Counted from the first letter of the stretch, positions 1-10,810 are shown. The stretch: 64,000 nt of DNA from Streptomyces sp. SW4 (GCA_003248315.1 QKWM01000004.1:806001-870000); one strand, 5' to 3'. Translations and numbers: made by a program. The notes: generated by a model from the sequence alone, not told the origin.

Positions 1-57
1 AAGTCCATCTGTTCCTACCGCCTGGTCGAACCGCTGCTGTGGCGGAAAGAAGGCTAA
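1..57 (+). CDS. 3' end of an upstream gene (partial)
   Basis: An open frame enters from the left edge and stops at a TAA at 55-57. Only 18 residues are visible, ending in LLWRKEG. This is too little to assign a family. It is followed by a GC-rich gap and a convergent gene, so this is the end of its transcription unit. Confidence is limited by the short visible part. Confidence 0.5.
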   Translation, partial: KSICSYRLVEPLLWRKEG

Positions 58-92
58 CCCCGCCGGGCTCGGGCGGGCCGCCCCGGGCGCCG

Positions 93-760
93 TCAGCCGG
101 TGAAGCCGATCCGGCGCAGCGCGTCCGCCGCCGCCCGGTCGAGCAGGACCGCCGAGGCGCAGCCCCGCGGCAGGCTGCCGCGGGCGGCGGAGCGCAGCAG
201 CCGGGTCATGGCCGCGCGGTGCCGCCGGAACGCGTAGCGGGAGACGCCCCGGCCGCGCTCGCGCTGTCCGGCCAGCGCCTCCTCGGCACTGACGTCGAGC
301 AGCACCAGATGCAGGCCGGTGCCCCGGCGGCGGGCCTCGCGGGCCAGCCAGGCCCGCACCCAGGCCTGGGTGCCGCAGTCGTGCACGACGACGCCCCGGC
401 CCGCGCGCAGTGCGCGGCGCAGCCCGGTGTAGTGGGCGAGCCGGACCAGCGGCCGGTAGACCGCGTACGGCAGGAAGCGCGGCATGCGGCGGTCCCAGCG
501 GTCGCGGGTGTCCTGGGAGTCGATGCGCGTCCCCGGAACCGTGCGCCGCATCAGCGTGGACTTGCCGCTGCCGGGCAGGCCGGTGACGACGACGACGTCG
601 CCGGGCCCGAAGAGCAGCGCGCGGGGCTGCGGCCCGCCCTGTCCCGCAGGTCGCGGACGACGGGTGCGGGCCGGCCGGCACACGCCTGGCGGGCCGGGGC
701 GGCGTGCTGCTTGGGCAGCGCGACGCCCGAGGTCGTGGCGTACGCCGTGGTCCTGTTCAC
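93..760 (-). CDS. small P-loop NTPase (AAA/zeta-toxin-like kinase fold), frameshifted
   Basis: About 222 residues when one missing base near 640 is restored. A Walker A motif, GLPGSGKS, lies in the first quarter, followed by a nucleoside-kinase-like layout (a hydrophobic strand ending VVVHDCGT and an Arg-rich lid). This is typical of the 'ATP-binding protein' AAA_33 family, which phosphorylates or binds small substrates. The true function is unknown. The start is a GTG at 760 with a good GGGAGG ribosome binding site just upstream; the shorter ATG-initiated reading lacks the N-terminal segment because of the frameshift. It is divergent from the riboswitch-gcvT leader. Confidence 0.65.
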
Positions 761-948
761 CGTGATCGTCCTCCCCTGGGGCGGTTCACGAGTTCCCGTC
801 CCCGTCGAGTGTAAAGAGAAGGTAATGCGGGAGTCTCGCGCTTTCGTGTGCGTGCTGCCACAACCCGGTCACAAAGAGCTTGCTCTGCCACGAGCGGAGG
901 ATGCGTGCAATGATGTGCGCGCCAACTGCATACCGGCCGTTTGAATCC
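761..948. promoter_or_regulatory. divergent promoter region ahead of the gcv riboswitch
   Basis: Intergenic and relatively AT-rich for this genome. It must hold the promoter for the gcvT leader on the plus strand and for the P-loop gene on the minus strand. No hexamer pair is good enough to call with confidence, and no gene is seen. Confidence 0.4.
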
Positions 949-1162
949 GCGCGGGAGAGTTCCCAGCCAGTCGCCGTACTCGGCTGGGGCGCCGAAGGAG
1001 CAAGTCCCTCCCTTGAATCTCTCAGGCCCCGTTACCGCGCGGGCGAGGCACATCTGAAAAGCGGGCCGCCGTCGACGGCGGCTCCACCCAAGGTGCAAGT
1101 CCTGATCGCCGTGCCGACGGCGGTCATGGCGAACCTCTCAGGTTCCGATGACAGATGGGGAG
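949..1162 (+). ncRNA. glycine riboswitch (tandem aptamers)
   Basis: Two copies of the glycine aptamer core are visible. The first has GGGAGAG near 953, GCCGAAGGAGCAAG near 991 and CTCTCAGG near 1018. The second has AAGGTGCAAG near 1090 and CCTCTCAGG near 1134, closing with a GATGGGGAGG strand. The spacing and conserved elements are those of the gcvT-type glycine riboswitch, a cooperative ON switch in most bacteria. It ends about 50 nt before the gcvT start, so glycine binding should control the gcvT-gcvH-glyA-sdaA unit. The second aptamer looks more degenerate than the first. The expression platform was not resolved by eye. Confidence 0.9.
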
Positions 1163-1209
1163 GATCCACCTCGCCCGTTTCGCGTCATGCCCTGGGAGAC
1201 GACCGACCG

Positions 1210-2327
1210 ATGAGCAGTTCCGCACTCCGCCGCACCGCGCTCGATGCCGTGCATCGATCGCTCGGCGCGACGATGACCGACTTCGCCGGCTGGGACATGC
1301 CCCTGCGCTACGGCTCCGAGCGCGACGAGCACACCGCCGTGCGCACCCGGGCCGGCCTCTTCGACCTCTCGCACATGGGCGAGATCACCGTCACCGGCCC
1401 GGGGCCGCCGCGCTGCTGGACTACGCGCTCGTCGGCAACATCGGCGGCGTCAAGCCCGGCCGCGCCCGCTACACCATGATCTGCCGCGAGGACGGCGGCA
1501 TCCTGGACGACCTGATCGTCTACCGGCTGGCCGACACCGAGTACATGGTGGTCGCCAACGCCTCCAACGCCCAGGTGGTCCTGGACGCGCTGACCGAGCG
1601 CGCCGCCGGCTTCGACGCCGAGGTCCGCGACGACCGGGACGCGTACGCGCTGCTCGCCGTGCAGGGCCCCGAGTCGCCGGGCATCCTCAAGAGCCTGACC
1701 GACGCCGACCTGGACGGCCTGAAGTACTACGCGGGCCTGCCCGGCACCGTCGCCGGCGTCCCCGCGCTGATCGCCCGCACCGGCTACACCGGCGAGGACG
1801 GCTTCGAGCTGTTCGTGAAGCCCGAGCACGCCGTCGGGCTGTGGCAGGCGCTGACCGAGGCCGGCGAGGCCGCCGGCCTGGTCCCCTGCGGCCTGTCCTG
1901 CCGGGACACGCTGCGCCTGGAGGCGGGCATGCCGCTGTACGGGCACGAGCTGACCACCTCCCTGACGCCGTTCGACGCCGGTCTCGGCCGGGTGGTGAAG
2001 TTCGAGAAGGAGGGCGACTTCGTCGGCCGGGCCGCGCTGGCCGAGGCCGCCGAGCGCGCCGCCGCCGAGCCGCCCCGGGTCCTGGTCGGCCTGATCGCCG
2101 AGGGCCGCCGGGTGCCGCGCGCCGGGTACCCGGTCGTGGCCGGCGGCGAGGTGATCGGCGAGGTCACCTCCGGCGCCCCGTCGCCGACGCTGGGCAAGCC
2201 GATCGCGATGGCGTACGTCGACGCCGCGCACGCGGCACCGGGCACGCCCGGCGTGGGCGTGGACATCCGGGGCAGCCACGAGCCGTACGAGGTCGTGGCG
2301 CTGCCGTTCTACAAGCGCCAGAAGTAG
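1210..2327 (+). CDS. gcvT: glycine cleavage system T protein (aminomethyltransferase)
   Basis: About 372 residues after one G is restored in the run at 1401-1404. The protein begins [15 protein letters not shown] and shows the N-terminal [11 protein letters not shown] strand, [19 protein letters not shown] and the C-terminal [13 protein letters not shown] and [20 protein letters not shown] segments diagnostic of GcvT. It transfers the methylene group from the aminomethyl-lipoyl arm of GcvH to tetrahydrofolate, releasing ammonia. It is the first gene after the glycine riboswitch and is followed by gcvH. gcvP (P protein) is not in this window. Confidence 0.95.
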
Positions 2328-2454
2328 ACACTGGGGCACGAGGGGTACCGGCGTACGGACCTCCCTCGCCGCCCGCACGTGTCCTGCCTGCTCACCAGCG
2401 GTGTCAGCAGTCCCCCGTCATCAGCAGTCACCCCCGTACAGGAGAATTCAGGCC

Positions 2455-2829
2455 ATGAGCAACCCCCAGCAGCTGCGCTACAGCAAGGAGCACGAGTGGC
2501 TGTCGGCCGCCGAGGACGGCGTCTCGACGGTCGGCATCACGGAGCACGCGGCCAACGCGCTCGGTGACGTCGTCTTCGTCCAGCTCCCGAGGTCGGCGAC
2601 ACCGTCTCCGCGGGCGAGACCTGCGGCGAGCTGGAGTCGACCAAGTCCGTCTCCGACCTGTACTCCCCGTCTCCGGTGAGATCACCGAGGTCAACGAGGA
2701 CGTCGTCAACGACCCGTCCCTCGTGAACTCCGCCCCTTCGAGGGCGGCTGGCTGTTCAAGGTGCGCGTGACGGAGGAGCCGGCCGACCTGCTCTCCGCCG
2801 ACGAGTACACCGCCTACGCCGCCGGCTGA
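2455..2829 (+). CDS. gcvH: glycine cleavage system H protein (lipoyl carrier)
   Basis: About 125 residues, broken by three apparent 1-bp losses near 2587, 2674 and 2735; adding one base at each gives a single protein. It starts at ATG 2455 behind an AGGAGAATTC ribosome binding site. It has the KEHEW start, [22 protein letters not shown], and the lipoylation segment [18 protein letters not shown], in which the Lys of ESTKS is the lipoyl attachment residue. H protein shuttles the aminomethyl group between GcvP and GcvT and passes electrons to GcvL. It lies 127 bp after gcvT and 12 bp before glyA. Confidence 0.93.
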
Positions 2830-2841
2830 GGAGCCCCGCCG

Positions 2842-4101
2842 ATGTCTGTCCTGAACACCCCCTGCACGAGCTCGACCCGGACGTCGCCGCCGCCGTCGAC
2901 GCCGAGCTGCGCCGCCAGCAGTCCACCCTGGAGATGATCGCCTCCGAGAACTTCGCGCCCGTCGCGGTGATGGAGGCCCAGGGCTCGGTCCTGACCAACA
3001 AGTACGCCGAGGGCTACCCGGCCGCCGCTACTACGGCGGCTGCGAGCACGTCGACGTGGTCGAGCAGATCGCCATCGACCGGATCAAGGCCCTGTTCGGC
3101 GCCGAGCACGCCAACGTACAGCCGCACTCCGGCGCCCAGGCCAACGCGGCCGCGATGTTCGCGCTGCTCAAGCCGGGCGACACGATCATGGGTCTGAACC
3201 TCGCCCACGGCGGGCACCTGACCCACGGCATGAAGATCAACTTCTCCGGCAAGCTGTACGACGTCGTCGCCTACCACGTCGGCGACGACGGCCTGGTCGA
3301 CATGGCCGAGGTCGAGCGGCTGGCCAAGGAGTCCCGGCCGAAGCTGATCGTCGCCGGCTGGTCGGCCTACCCGCGGCAGCTGGACTTCGCCGAGTTCCGC
3401 CGCATCGCCGACGAGGTCGGCGCCTACCTCATGGTCGACATGGCCCACTTCGCCGGCCTGGTCGCCGCGGGCCTGCACCCCAACCCGGTGCCGCACGCCC
3501 ACGTCGTGACGACCACCACCCACAAGACGCTGGGCGGCCCCGCGGCGGTGTGATCCTCAGCACGGCCGAACTCGCCAAGAAGATCAACTCCGCCGTCTTC
3601 CCCGGTCAGCAGGGTGGCCCGCTGGAGCACGTGGTCGCCGCGAAGGCGGTCGCCTTCAAGGTGGCGGCGAGCGAGGAGTTCGCCGAGCGCCAGCGTCGTA
3701 CGCTGGAGGGAGCCCGCATCCTGGCCGAGCGCCTGGTGCGGGACGACGCGAAGGCCGCTGGCGTCTCCGTCCTGACCGGCGGCACGGACGTCCACCTGGT
3801 CCTGGTCGACCTGCGCGACTCGGAGCTGGACGGCCAGCAGGCCGAGGACCGCCTCCACGAGGTCGGCATCACGGTCAACCGCAACGCCGTCCCGAACGAC
3901 CCGCGTCCGCCGATGGTGACCTCCGGTCTGCGCATCGGTACGCCGGCCCTGGCGACCCGCGGCTTCCAGGCCGAGGACTTCGCCGAGGTCGCGGACGTGA
4001 TCGCCGAGGCGCTGAAGCCGTCCTACGACGCCGAGGCCCTCAAGGCCCGGGTGAAGGCCCTGGCCGACAAGCACCCGCTGTACCCGGGTCTGAACAAGTA
4101 A
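2842..4101 (+). CDS. glyA: serine hydroxymethyltransferase
   Basis: About 420 residues after restoring single bases near 2857, 3022 and 3540. Diagnostic segments are [38 protein letters not shown] and the pyridoxal-phosphate lysine in [14 protein letters not shown]. It is a homodimeric cytosolic enzyme that interconverts serine plus tetrahydrofolate with glycine plus methylene-THF. Co-transcription with gcvT/gcvH under a glycine riboswitch fits clearing excess glycine to serine, which the next gene then deaminates. Confidence 0.96.
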
Positions 4102-4113
4102 CCCACACCGGCT

Positions 4114-4153
4114 GCCGGGGCGCCGGCCCGTCACGAGCGGGCGCCGGCGCCCG
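4114..4153 (+). terminator. possible GC-rich hairpin between glyA and sdaA
   Basis: GGCGCCGGCCCG and CGGGCGCCGGCGCC face each other across a short loop after the glyA stop. A strong stem is possible but there is no T-tract, and sdaA starts 38 nt later. It could attenuate rather than terminate. Confidence 0.35.
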
Positions 4154-4190
4154 CACCGCCCTCCGCACCACCCCGTCTCGAGGAGTCACC

Positions 4191-5554
<1,364 letters not shown>

Positions 5555-5665
5555 CCCGCCGCCGGGCGCGGGACGCGGCGCAAGCGCTTACGGCGGCCGG
5601 CCGGCGGGCATAACAACAACTCCCGCCCCAGGGCACTTGACCCCCACAGGCCCCCAGGGAGTCCC

Positions 5666-6223
5666 ATGCTGCGCGGCATCGACGTGAGCGCCTACCAGTC
5701 CGCCACCTACGGCACCGACGGCCTCTCCTTCGTCTTCGTCAAGGCGACGGAGGGCCGTTCGTACGTCAACCCCAAGCTGGCCGCGCAGACCGAGCGGGCC
5801 CGCGACGCCGGCCTGGTCGTCGGCTTCTACCACTTCCTGTGGCCCGGCAACCTCACCGCCCAGGCCGAGTACTTCCTCGCCAAGGCCCCGGACCGCAGGG
5901 GCGACATCCTCGCCGTCGACTGGGAGACCACCGGCGCGGGCACCCACGCCACCAACGCCGAGAAGGACCGCTTCATCCGCAAGCTGAAGGAGCTGCGCCC
6001 GGACAACCGGGTGATCCTCTACTGCAACAGGAACTTCTGGCTCAACGTCGACACGACGTCGTACGCCGGGGACGGCCTGTGGATCGCCGACTACGTGACG
6101 GCCGGCAAGCCCCGCATCAAGGCCAGGTGGCGGTTCCACCAGTACACCGACGACCCGCTGGACAAGAACGTGGCCGACTTCGCCGACCGGGCGGCGCTGC
6201 GCCGGTGGGCCGGGGGCGCCTGA
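5666..6223 (+). CDS. GH25 muramidase-like protein (no signal peptide)
   Basis: 185 residues, intact. It opens with LRGIDVSAYQ and continues with FVFVKATEGRSYVNP, GFYHFLWPGN and ILAVDWETTG, the strand order and acidic residues of glycoside hydrolase family 25 (Chalaropsis-type lysozyme). The DVS aspartate and the DWE pair correspond to the active-site acids. GH25 enzymes cleave the MurNAc-GlcNAc bond of peptidoglycan. No signal peptide is visible, so it is either exported by another route or acts after lysis. The start is ATG 5666 with GGGAG upstream. Confidence 0.88.
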   Translation: MLRGIDVSAYQSATYGTDGLSFVFVKATEGRSYVNPKLAAQTERARDAGLVVGFYHFLWPGNLTAQAEYFLAKAPDRRGDILAVDWETTGAGTHATNAEKDRFIRKLKELRPDNRVILYCNRNFWLNVDTTSYAGDGLWIADYVTAGKPRIKARWRFHQYTDDPLDKNVADFADRAALRRWAGGA

Positions 6224-6260
6224 GCGGCGCCCCGCGAGCGTCGGCGCGCTCAGGAGGGCG

Positions 6261-6473
6261 TCACTTGTTCAGGAACGCCCAGAACTCGTCGAACGACAGC
6301 AGCTTGTCGCCGTCGAGGTCGCGGCTGTTGATGATGGCCTCCGCGACGGACTCGGTGACGTTCCAGTCGCCGCCCTGGGCGAGGGCCGTCTTGAACTCCG
6401 CCGGAGTGATGTAGCCGTCGCCATCGGCGTCGATCCGGTCGAACTGCCGGCGTGCTTCCTCGATGTTCGCCAC
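6261..6473 (-). CDS. small two-EF-hand calcium-binding protein
   Basis: About 70 residues. Two canonical loops are visible: DADGDGYITPAEF and DLDGDKLLSFDEF, with Asp at 1, 3 and 5 and Glu at 12. I chose the GTG at 6473 because GAGGGG sits 7 nt upstream; an ATG 15 nt earlier lacks such a site. Streptomyces encode several small Cab-type EF-hand proteins linked to calcium, germination and aerial growth. Which one this is was not decided. It is convergent with the muramidase and divergent from the acetyltransferase. Confidence 0.9.
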   Translation of the reverse strand: MANIEEARRQFDRIDADGDGYITPAEFKTALAQGGDWNVTESVAEAIINSRDLDGDKLLSFDEFWAFLNK

Positions 6474-6574
6474 CGATCCGCCCCTCATTTCGTGCTGTGA
6501 TCGTCCTACTGACGCAGGTCAGACTAACGGTACGGCCGGGCGCGCGGGCGGGCGGCAGGGGTTTGGAGGCCAGG

Positions 6575-7212
6575 GTGACAAAGACGCTGCGGGATGTCCT
6601 CGAGGCGGCGGCACGCGGGGTGTTCCCGCCGGCGGACGGCACCACCACCGTGGTGCCGCAGTGCTGCGAGCGGAACGCCGGGGTGCTGGCCTTCACCGCG
6701 CACTCGGTGGTGTTCACGGACGAGGATCCCGCGTGGGTGCACGCGACGCTGCGCGGACTGGAGTGCGATCCCCTCGCCGCGACGATGAACCCGCGGTTCC
6801 TGGCGGCGTTCATGGACCGGACCGGGCGCCGCTGCGACACGGTCGACGTGATGACGGTGGCGGGCCCGCTGGAGGGGGAGCCGCCGGTCGCCCTGAAGGA
6901 GATCGGGGACGCCGGTCATCCGCGGGTGGCCGGCTCGCGGCGGCGCCGCGACGACGTGCGGGTGTGGACGGCGGACGGCGGCGTCCTGGTGCTGGGGCGC
7001 GGGATCGGCGGGCGGCTGGAGGTCGCGGTCGAGGTGGCGGAGGACGTACGGCACCGGGGGCTGGGGCGTGCCCTGGCGACGGCGGCGCGGCAGCTGAGCG
7101 GGGGCGAGCCGGTGTGGGCCCAGGTGGCGGCGGGAACGCCCGCAGTCTGCGGGCGTTCCGGGCTGCCGGGTATCTGCCGGTGGGGTCGGAGGTGCTGCTC
7201 GGCCCTCGGTAG
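6575..7212 (+). CDS. GNAT-family N-acetyltransferase
   Basis: About 212 residues with one restored base near 7131. The C-terminal third has the acetyl-CoA motif VRHRGLGRALATAA (R/Q-x-x-G-x-G/A) and a final NARSLRAFRAAGYLPVGSEVLL, typical of GNAT motif B. The N-terminal half (CCERNAGVLAFTAHSVVF) resembles the 'GCN5-related, N-terminal substrate' domain of actinobacterial GNATs. The substrate is unknown. The start is GTG 6575 behind GGAGG. Confidence 0.75.
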
Positions 7213-7239
7213 GAGGGTCCGGGCGGGGCACCCGGCGGA

Positions 7240-7836
7240 TCAGTGCCAGGGCTTGTAGTGCGGGTTGCTCTCGCACTCGCTCATGATCTCGACCTTGGTC
7301 TGCTTGTCGACCGGGCAGACGCCGATGATGTACTTCCGGTCGATGCCGCCGGGAAGGCGACCTCCTGCTGGTCGGCGTACTTGTGGGAGTCGCCGATGGT
7401 CTTGTTGACGTCGATGCCGCCGGGGCGTCGATGTAGTAGTTGTAGCCCGCCTTCCACCACTTCTTGTACAGGTCGTGGTCGTAGGTGGTCGACACGTAGG
7501 GCGACGCCTGGTTGACCAGGACGTACTTCTCCAGGTCGTACTGGCCGCCGGTCACGTCCTTGGGGTGGAAGCCCTGCTCGAAGACGACGGCGGGGCCCGT
7601 CCGTCACTGCGGTACAGGGTGCCGCAGGTGGTCCGCCAGACCGGCTCGGGGTGATGCGGCCGAGGTCGGCGCGGCGGTCGGCGGCGGCCGTGAGCTTGTC
7701 GTCGAAGGTGGGGCAGGCGGGGCGAGGGCCTTGGCGGGGCCGTGGTCTCGGTGAGGGTGGCGGCCGAGGTGGTGAGGACGGCCGCGAGGGAGAGGGCGGC
7801 GGCAGCGGCCCGCCGCCGCAGACGAGTGGTGATCAT
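7240..7836 (-). CDS. secreted guanine-specific mono-ADP-ribosyltransferase (Scabin/ScARP family)
   Basis: About 200 residues, fragmented by roughly six single-base losses (near 7745, 7720, 7655, 7602, 7425 and 7352). An N-terminal signal peptide (ITTRLRRRAAAAALSLAAVL) precedes CPTFDDKL, the NAD-binding arginine segment TLYRSDGRGP, the STS-like strand PYVSTTYD and the ARTT turn with QxE in ADQQEVAFPGG. The order R, ST(S/T), Q-x-E is that of the pierisin/Scabin DNA- and guanosine-modifying toxins. From memory, S. coelicolor SCO5461 (ScARP) is the characterised relative with the same neighbours. Such enzymes transfer ADP-ribose from NAD+ to the N2 of guanine. The physiological target is uncertain and no immunity gene is obvious. 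Confidence 0.85.
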
Positions 7837-7948
7837 GCCGAGTACGATCACGGGTGCGCGGGCGCGGGGCGTGGACCGTCACCCGTAGGCGGCGTGTTGG
7901 CGAACTCCGTTCACGCCCGCGGGAGATGCCGGCGGGCGGGGGACGCCC

Positions 7949-8451
7949 TCAGCGGTCCACGACGCGGATCTCGAACCAGGTCGTCTTGCCGCGCGGCAGC
8001 AGGTCGACCCCCAGCGGTCGGACAGCTTGTCGACGAGGAAGAGGCCGCGTCCGCTGACGTCCAGTTCCTGGACCGGCATCAGGCAGGGCAGCCCGCGGGA
8101 GGGGTCGCGGAGCTCGATGCGGATCCAGCCGGGCCGGTGCCGCATGCGCAGACCGAAGACGCGGGCGCCGGTGTGCCGGACGGCGTTGCCGACGAGTTCG
8201 GAGACGAGTAAGACGACGTCCTCCGCCAGCTTGGGCGGGAAGCCCCACTGGCGCAGGACGACCACCTGGGCGAGCCGGCGGGCGCTGGCCGCTGACTCGG
8301 GACGGGACGGCAGCAGTACCTCTTTCTCCGCGGGGTTGCCGAACAACTCCAGCGACTTCAGCGCCCGTTCGTCCTCGACCGCCGGCGACCAGCGCGCCGC
8401 GGTCGCACGTCCGGCTCCCCGCGGCTGTTCCGTACCCTCCAGCCCCGCCAT
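7949..8451 (-). CDS. anti-sigma-factor-type serine kinase ATPase (HATPase_c_2)
   Basis: About 167 residues after restoring one base near 8010, which gives a C-terminus ending TWFEIRVVDR. The Bergerat N-box SELVGNAVRHT and the later G-box SGRGLFLVDKLSDRWG define an RsbW/SpoIIAB-like ATPase. Streptomyces have dozens of these orphan proteins, which bind sigma factors or anti-anti-sigma factors. No sigma factor or STAS partner is adjacent. The N-terminus is uncertain: another frame continues upstream to about 8609, so a longer start is possible. Confidence 0.8.
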
Positions 8452-8715
8452 GCCCCCATCATGGCCGTCCGAGGGGCGCTCGGGGCCGTTCCCGCTGAAT
8501 ACAGGGTCCGGAATGCTTCGTTCCGGGTGGGGTGATCGGCATATGCCACCGGCAGTCCGGAGTCATCGGCAGCCATGCTGACCTGCGGATTCGGCTCGGC
8601 TGGGGGCAATCGACCGGCTCCCTCGACGCGGTGGGCTTAAGGTTGCCTTAAGGCTGCCATAAACCGCCCCATCGAGGGACCCGGAATCAGACATCGCGTC
8701 AACTGGGCGGCACGC
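8452..8715. other. 264-bp intergenic gap with TTAAGG direct repeats
   Basis: This is an AT-richer stretch between the ATPase gene and the enoyl-CoA hydratase gene, both on the minus strand. Two TTAAGG copies, at about 8637-8642 and 8648-8653, give a CTTAAGG..CCTTAAGG pattern. It may hold the promoter of the ATPase gene. No gene is called. Confidence 0.4.
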
Positions 8716-9482
8716 TCAGCGGAACTTGGCCTTCCCGGGGCCCTCCTCCACGAAACTCCGCATGCCCGCTCGCGGTCCTCGGTGGCGAACAGACCCGCGA
8801 ACCAGTTCCGTTCGACCGCGAGGCCGGTGTCGATGTCGGTCTCCAGACCGGTGTCGACGGCCTCCTTCGCCGCGCGCAGCGCGATCGCCGGTCCCTGCGC
8901 GAGCCGCGCGGCCCACGCGTGGGCCTGCTCGTACACCTCACCGGCGGGCACGACCCGGTCCACCAGGCCGATCGCCAGCGCCTCGTCGGCCTTGACCTGG
9001 CGGCCGGTGAAGATGAGGTCCTTGGCCTTGGACGGGCCGACCAGGCGGGCCAGGCGCTGCGTGCCGCCCGCTCCCGGGATCAGGCCGAGCAGGATCTCCG
9101 GCTGGCCCAGCTTGGCGTTCTCGCCGGCGATGCGGTAGTCGGCGCAGAGCGCCAGCTCGCAGCCGCCGCCGAGGGCGTAACCGGTGACCGCGGCGACCAC
9201 CGGCTTGGGGATGCGGGCCACGGCGGTGAAGGAGTCCTGGAGGGCGCGGGCGCGCAGGACCATCGCCGCGTGGTCCATCACCTGCATCTCCTTGATGTCC
9301 GCGCCCGCGGCGAACACCTTCTCGCCGCCGTAGATCACCACGGCGCGGACGTCCTCGCGGCGGCCGGCCTCCTCGGCGAGTTCCTTCAGCCGGTCCTGGG
9401 TGGCGATGTCCAGCGCGTTCATGGGCGGACGGTCCAGGCGCAGCGTGCCGACGCCGTCGGCGACTTCGAGATTCACGGTCAT
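8716..9482 (-). CDS. enoyl-CoA hydratase/isomerase (crotonase family)
   Basis: 255 residues after repairing one base near 8767, which gives the normal C-terminus RSFVEEGPGKAKFR. The oxyanion-hole strands AAGADIKEM and GYALGGGCELALCADYRIA, and the catalytic-region glutamates in GQPEILLGLIPGAGGTQRL, match 2-enoyl-CoA hydratases. It hydrates trans-2-enoyl-CoA in fatty acid or branched-chain acyl-CoA breakdown. It is monocistronic by spacing, and its exact substrate cannot be read from sequence. Confidence 0.9.
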
Positions 9483-9568
9483 GCCAGCAGGTTAACGGCG
9501 ACTAACGGCATCGGCCCCGGTGCGGTACCTCACACCGGGGCCGTGCTGCCGTACGGGGACCGGGACGG

Positions 9569-10810
9569 CTAGGCCTTCCACTTCTCCCACGGCATGTTCC
9601 AGCCGTTGAGGCCGTTGTCCGGGGCCACCGTCGCGTCGTCGGAGTTCTTGACGACGACCACGTCGCCGATCATGGAGTTGTCGAAGAACCAGGCGCCCGG
9701 GGCCTTCTCGTCCCAGCCGCCGCGCACGTCGCGCAGGCCGATGCAGCCGTGGCTGGCGTTGTAGTTGCCGAAGGCGTCGCCGCCCCAGTAGTTGCCGTGC
9801 AGGAAGGTGCCGGAGGTGGTCAGGCGCATGGCGTGCGGGACGTCCTTGATGTCGTACTCGCCGCCGTAGCCGACGGTCTCGCCGTTCATCCGGGTCACCT
9901 CCAGCCGCTCGCTGATGACCATCTGGCCGTTCCAGGTCTCCATGCCGGCCTTGCCGGTGGTGACCGGGATGGTCCTGATGACCTTGCCGTCCCGCTTGAC
10001 CTCCATCGTCAGCTTCTTGGCGTCGACGACGGAGATCTGGCTGCGGCCGATGGTGAAGGAGACGGTCTTGTCCTGCTCGCCGTAGACGCCGTCGCGGCCC
10101 TCGACGCCGTCCAGGCCGAGGTCGACGGTGACCTTGGTGCCGGGCTTCCAGTACTTCTCGGGGCGGAAGTCGAGGCGGTCGTTGCCGAACCAGTGGCCCT
10201 CCACCTCGACGGCGGGCTCGGTCCTGATCCGGATGGCCTTCTCGACGTCCTCGGGGTGGGTGATGCCCCGGCTGAAGCGGATCGAGAACGGCATGCCGAC
10301 GCCGACCTTCGAGCCGTCCTCCGGCGTGAAGGTGCCGATGAAGGTGTTCTTCGGCGTCAGGGTGGTGAAGCGGGAGTCCTCGGCCGCCGTGCGGCCGGCG
10401 GAGTCCTTGGCGACCGCGTGCACGGTGTACGTGGTGGAGGCGGCCAGGTGGGTGGACGGCGTCCAGGTGGCGCCGTCGCCGGATATCTTCCCCTCGATCC
10501 GCTCGCCGTCGCCGTCCTTGACGACGACCTCGGTGAGCCTGCCCTTGGCGGCGGACACCTTCAGGGCGCCGCTGGTGTCGACGGACTCGGCACCGTCCTT
10601 CGGGGCGATGCTCACGACGGCCTCGGACTGCCTGCTCTGCGCCGCCGTGGAGTCGGCCCCCTGCCCTTGCCGTCGCCCGCCCCGGGCCCGAGCCTCCCCG
10701 CCGCACGCGGTCACCGCGAGCAGCAGCGCCCCGGCCGCCAGCGCCGACAGCCGTCGCCCGCCCCGCCCCCGTATGCCGGCCGACGCCCCCGATATCGGAC
10801 GCACGTCCAC
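9569..10810 (-). CDS. L,D-transpeptidase lipoprotein (copy 1)
   Basis: 413 residues. A lipobox (LLLAVTAC) follows a short basic leader. Two Ig-like domains follow (about residues 65-270), then a YkuD catalytic domain with the nucleophile motif SHGCIGLRD and HGNYW just before it. It would form 3-3 crosslinks in peptidoglycan or attach proteins at the outer face of the membrane. The Arg-rich stretch right after the lipobox (near 10680) looks like two or three compensating homopolymer errors, since the shifted reading gives a normal Gly/Asp-rich linker. It is followed upstream by a paralogue in the same orientation. Confidence 0.92.
   Translation of the reverse strand: MDVRPISGASAGIRGRGGRRLSALAAGALLLAVTACGGEARARGGRRQGQGADSTAAQSRQSEAVVSIAPKDGAESVDTSGALKVSAAKGRLTEVVVKDGDGERIEGKISGDGATWTPSTHLAASTTYTVHAVAKDSAGRTAAEDSRFTTLTPKNTFIGTFTPEDGSKVGVGMPFSIRFSRGITHPEDVEKAIRIRTEPAVEVEGHWFGNDRLDFRPEKYWKPGTKVTVDLGLDGVEGRDGVYGEQDKTVSFTIGRSQISVVDAKKLTMEVKRDGKVIRTIPVTTGKAGMETWNGQMVISERLEVTRMNGETVGYGGEYDIKDVPHAMRLTTSGTFLHGNYWGGDAFGNYNASHGCIGLRDVRGGWDEKAPGAWFFDNSMIGDVVVVKNSDDATVAPDNGLNGWNMPWEKWKA

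Noticed and set aside
8358..8609. A separate small gene upstream of the anti-sigma-type ATPase
   Set aside because: It overlaps the ATPase N-terminus in another frame and has no independent ribosome binding site; more likely a shadow or a frameshifted N-terminal extension.
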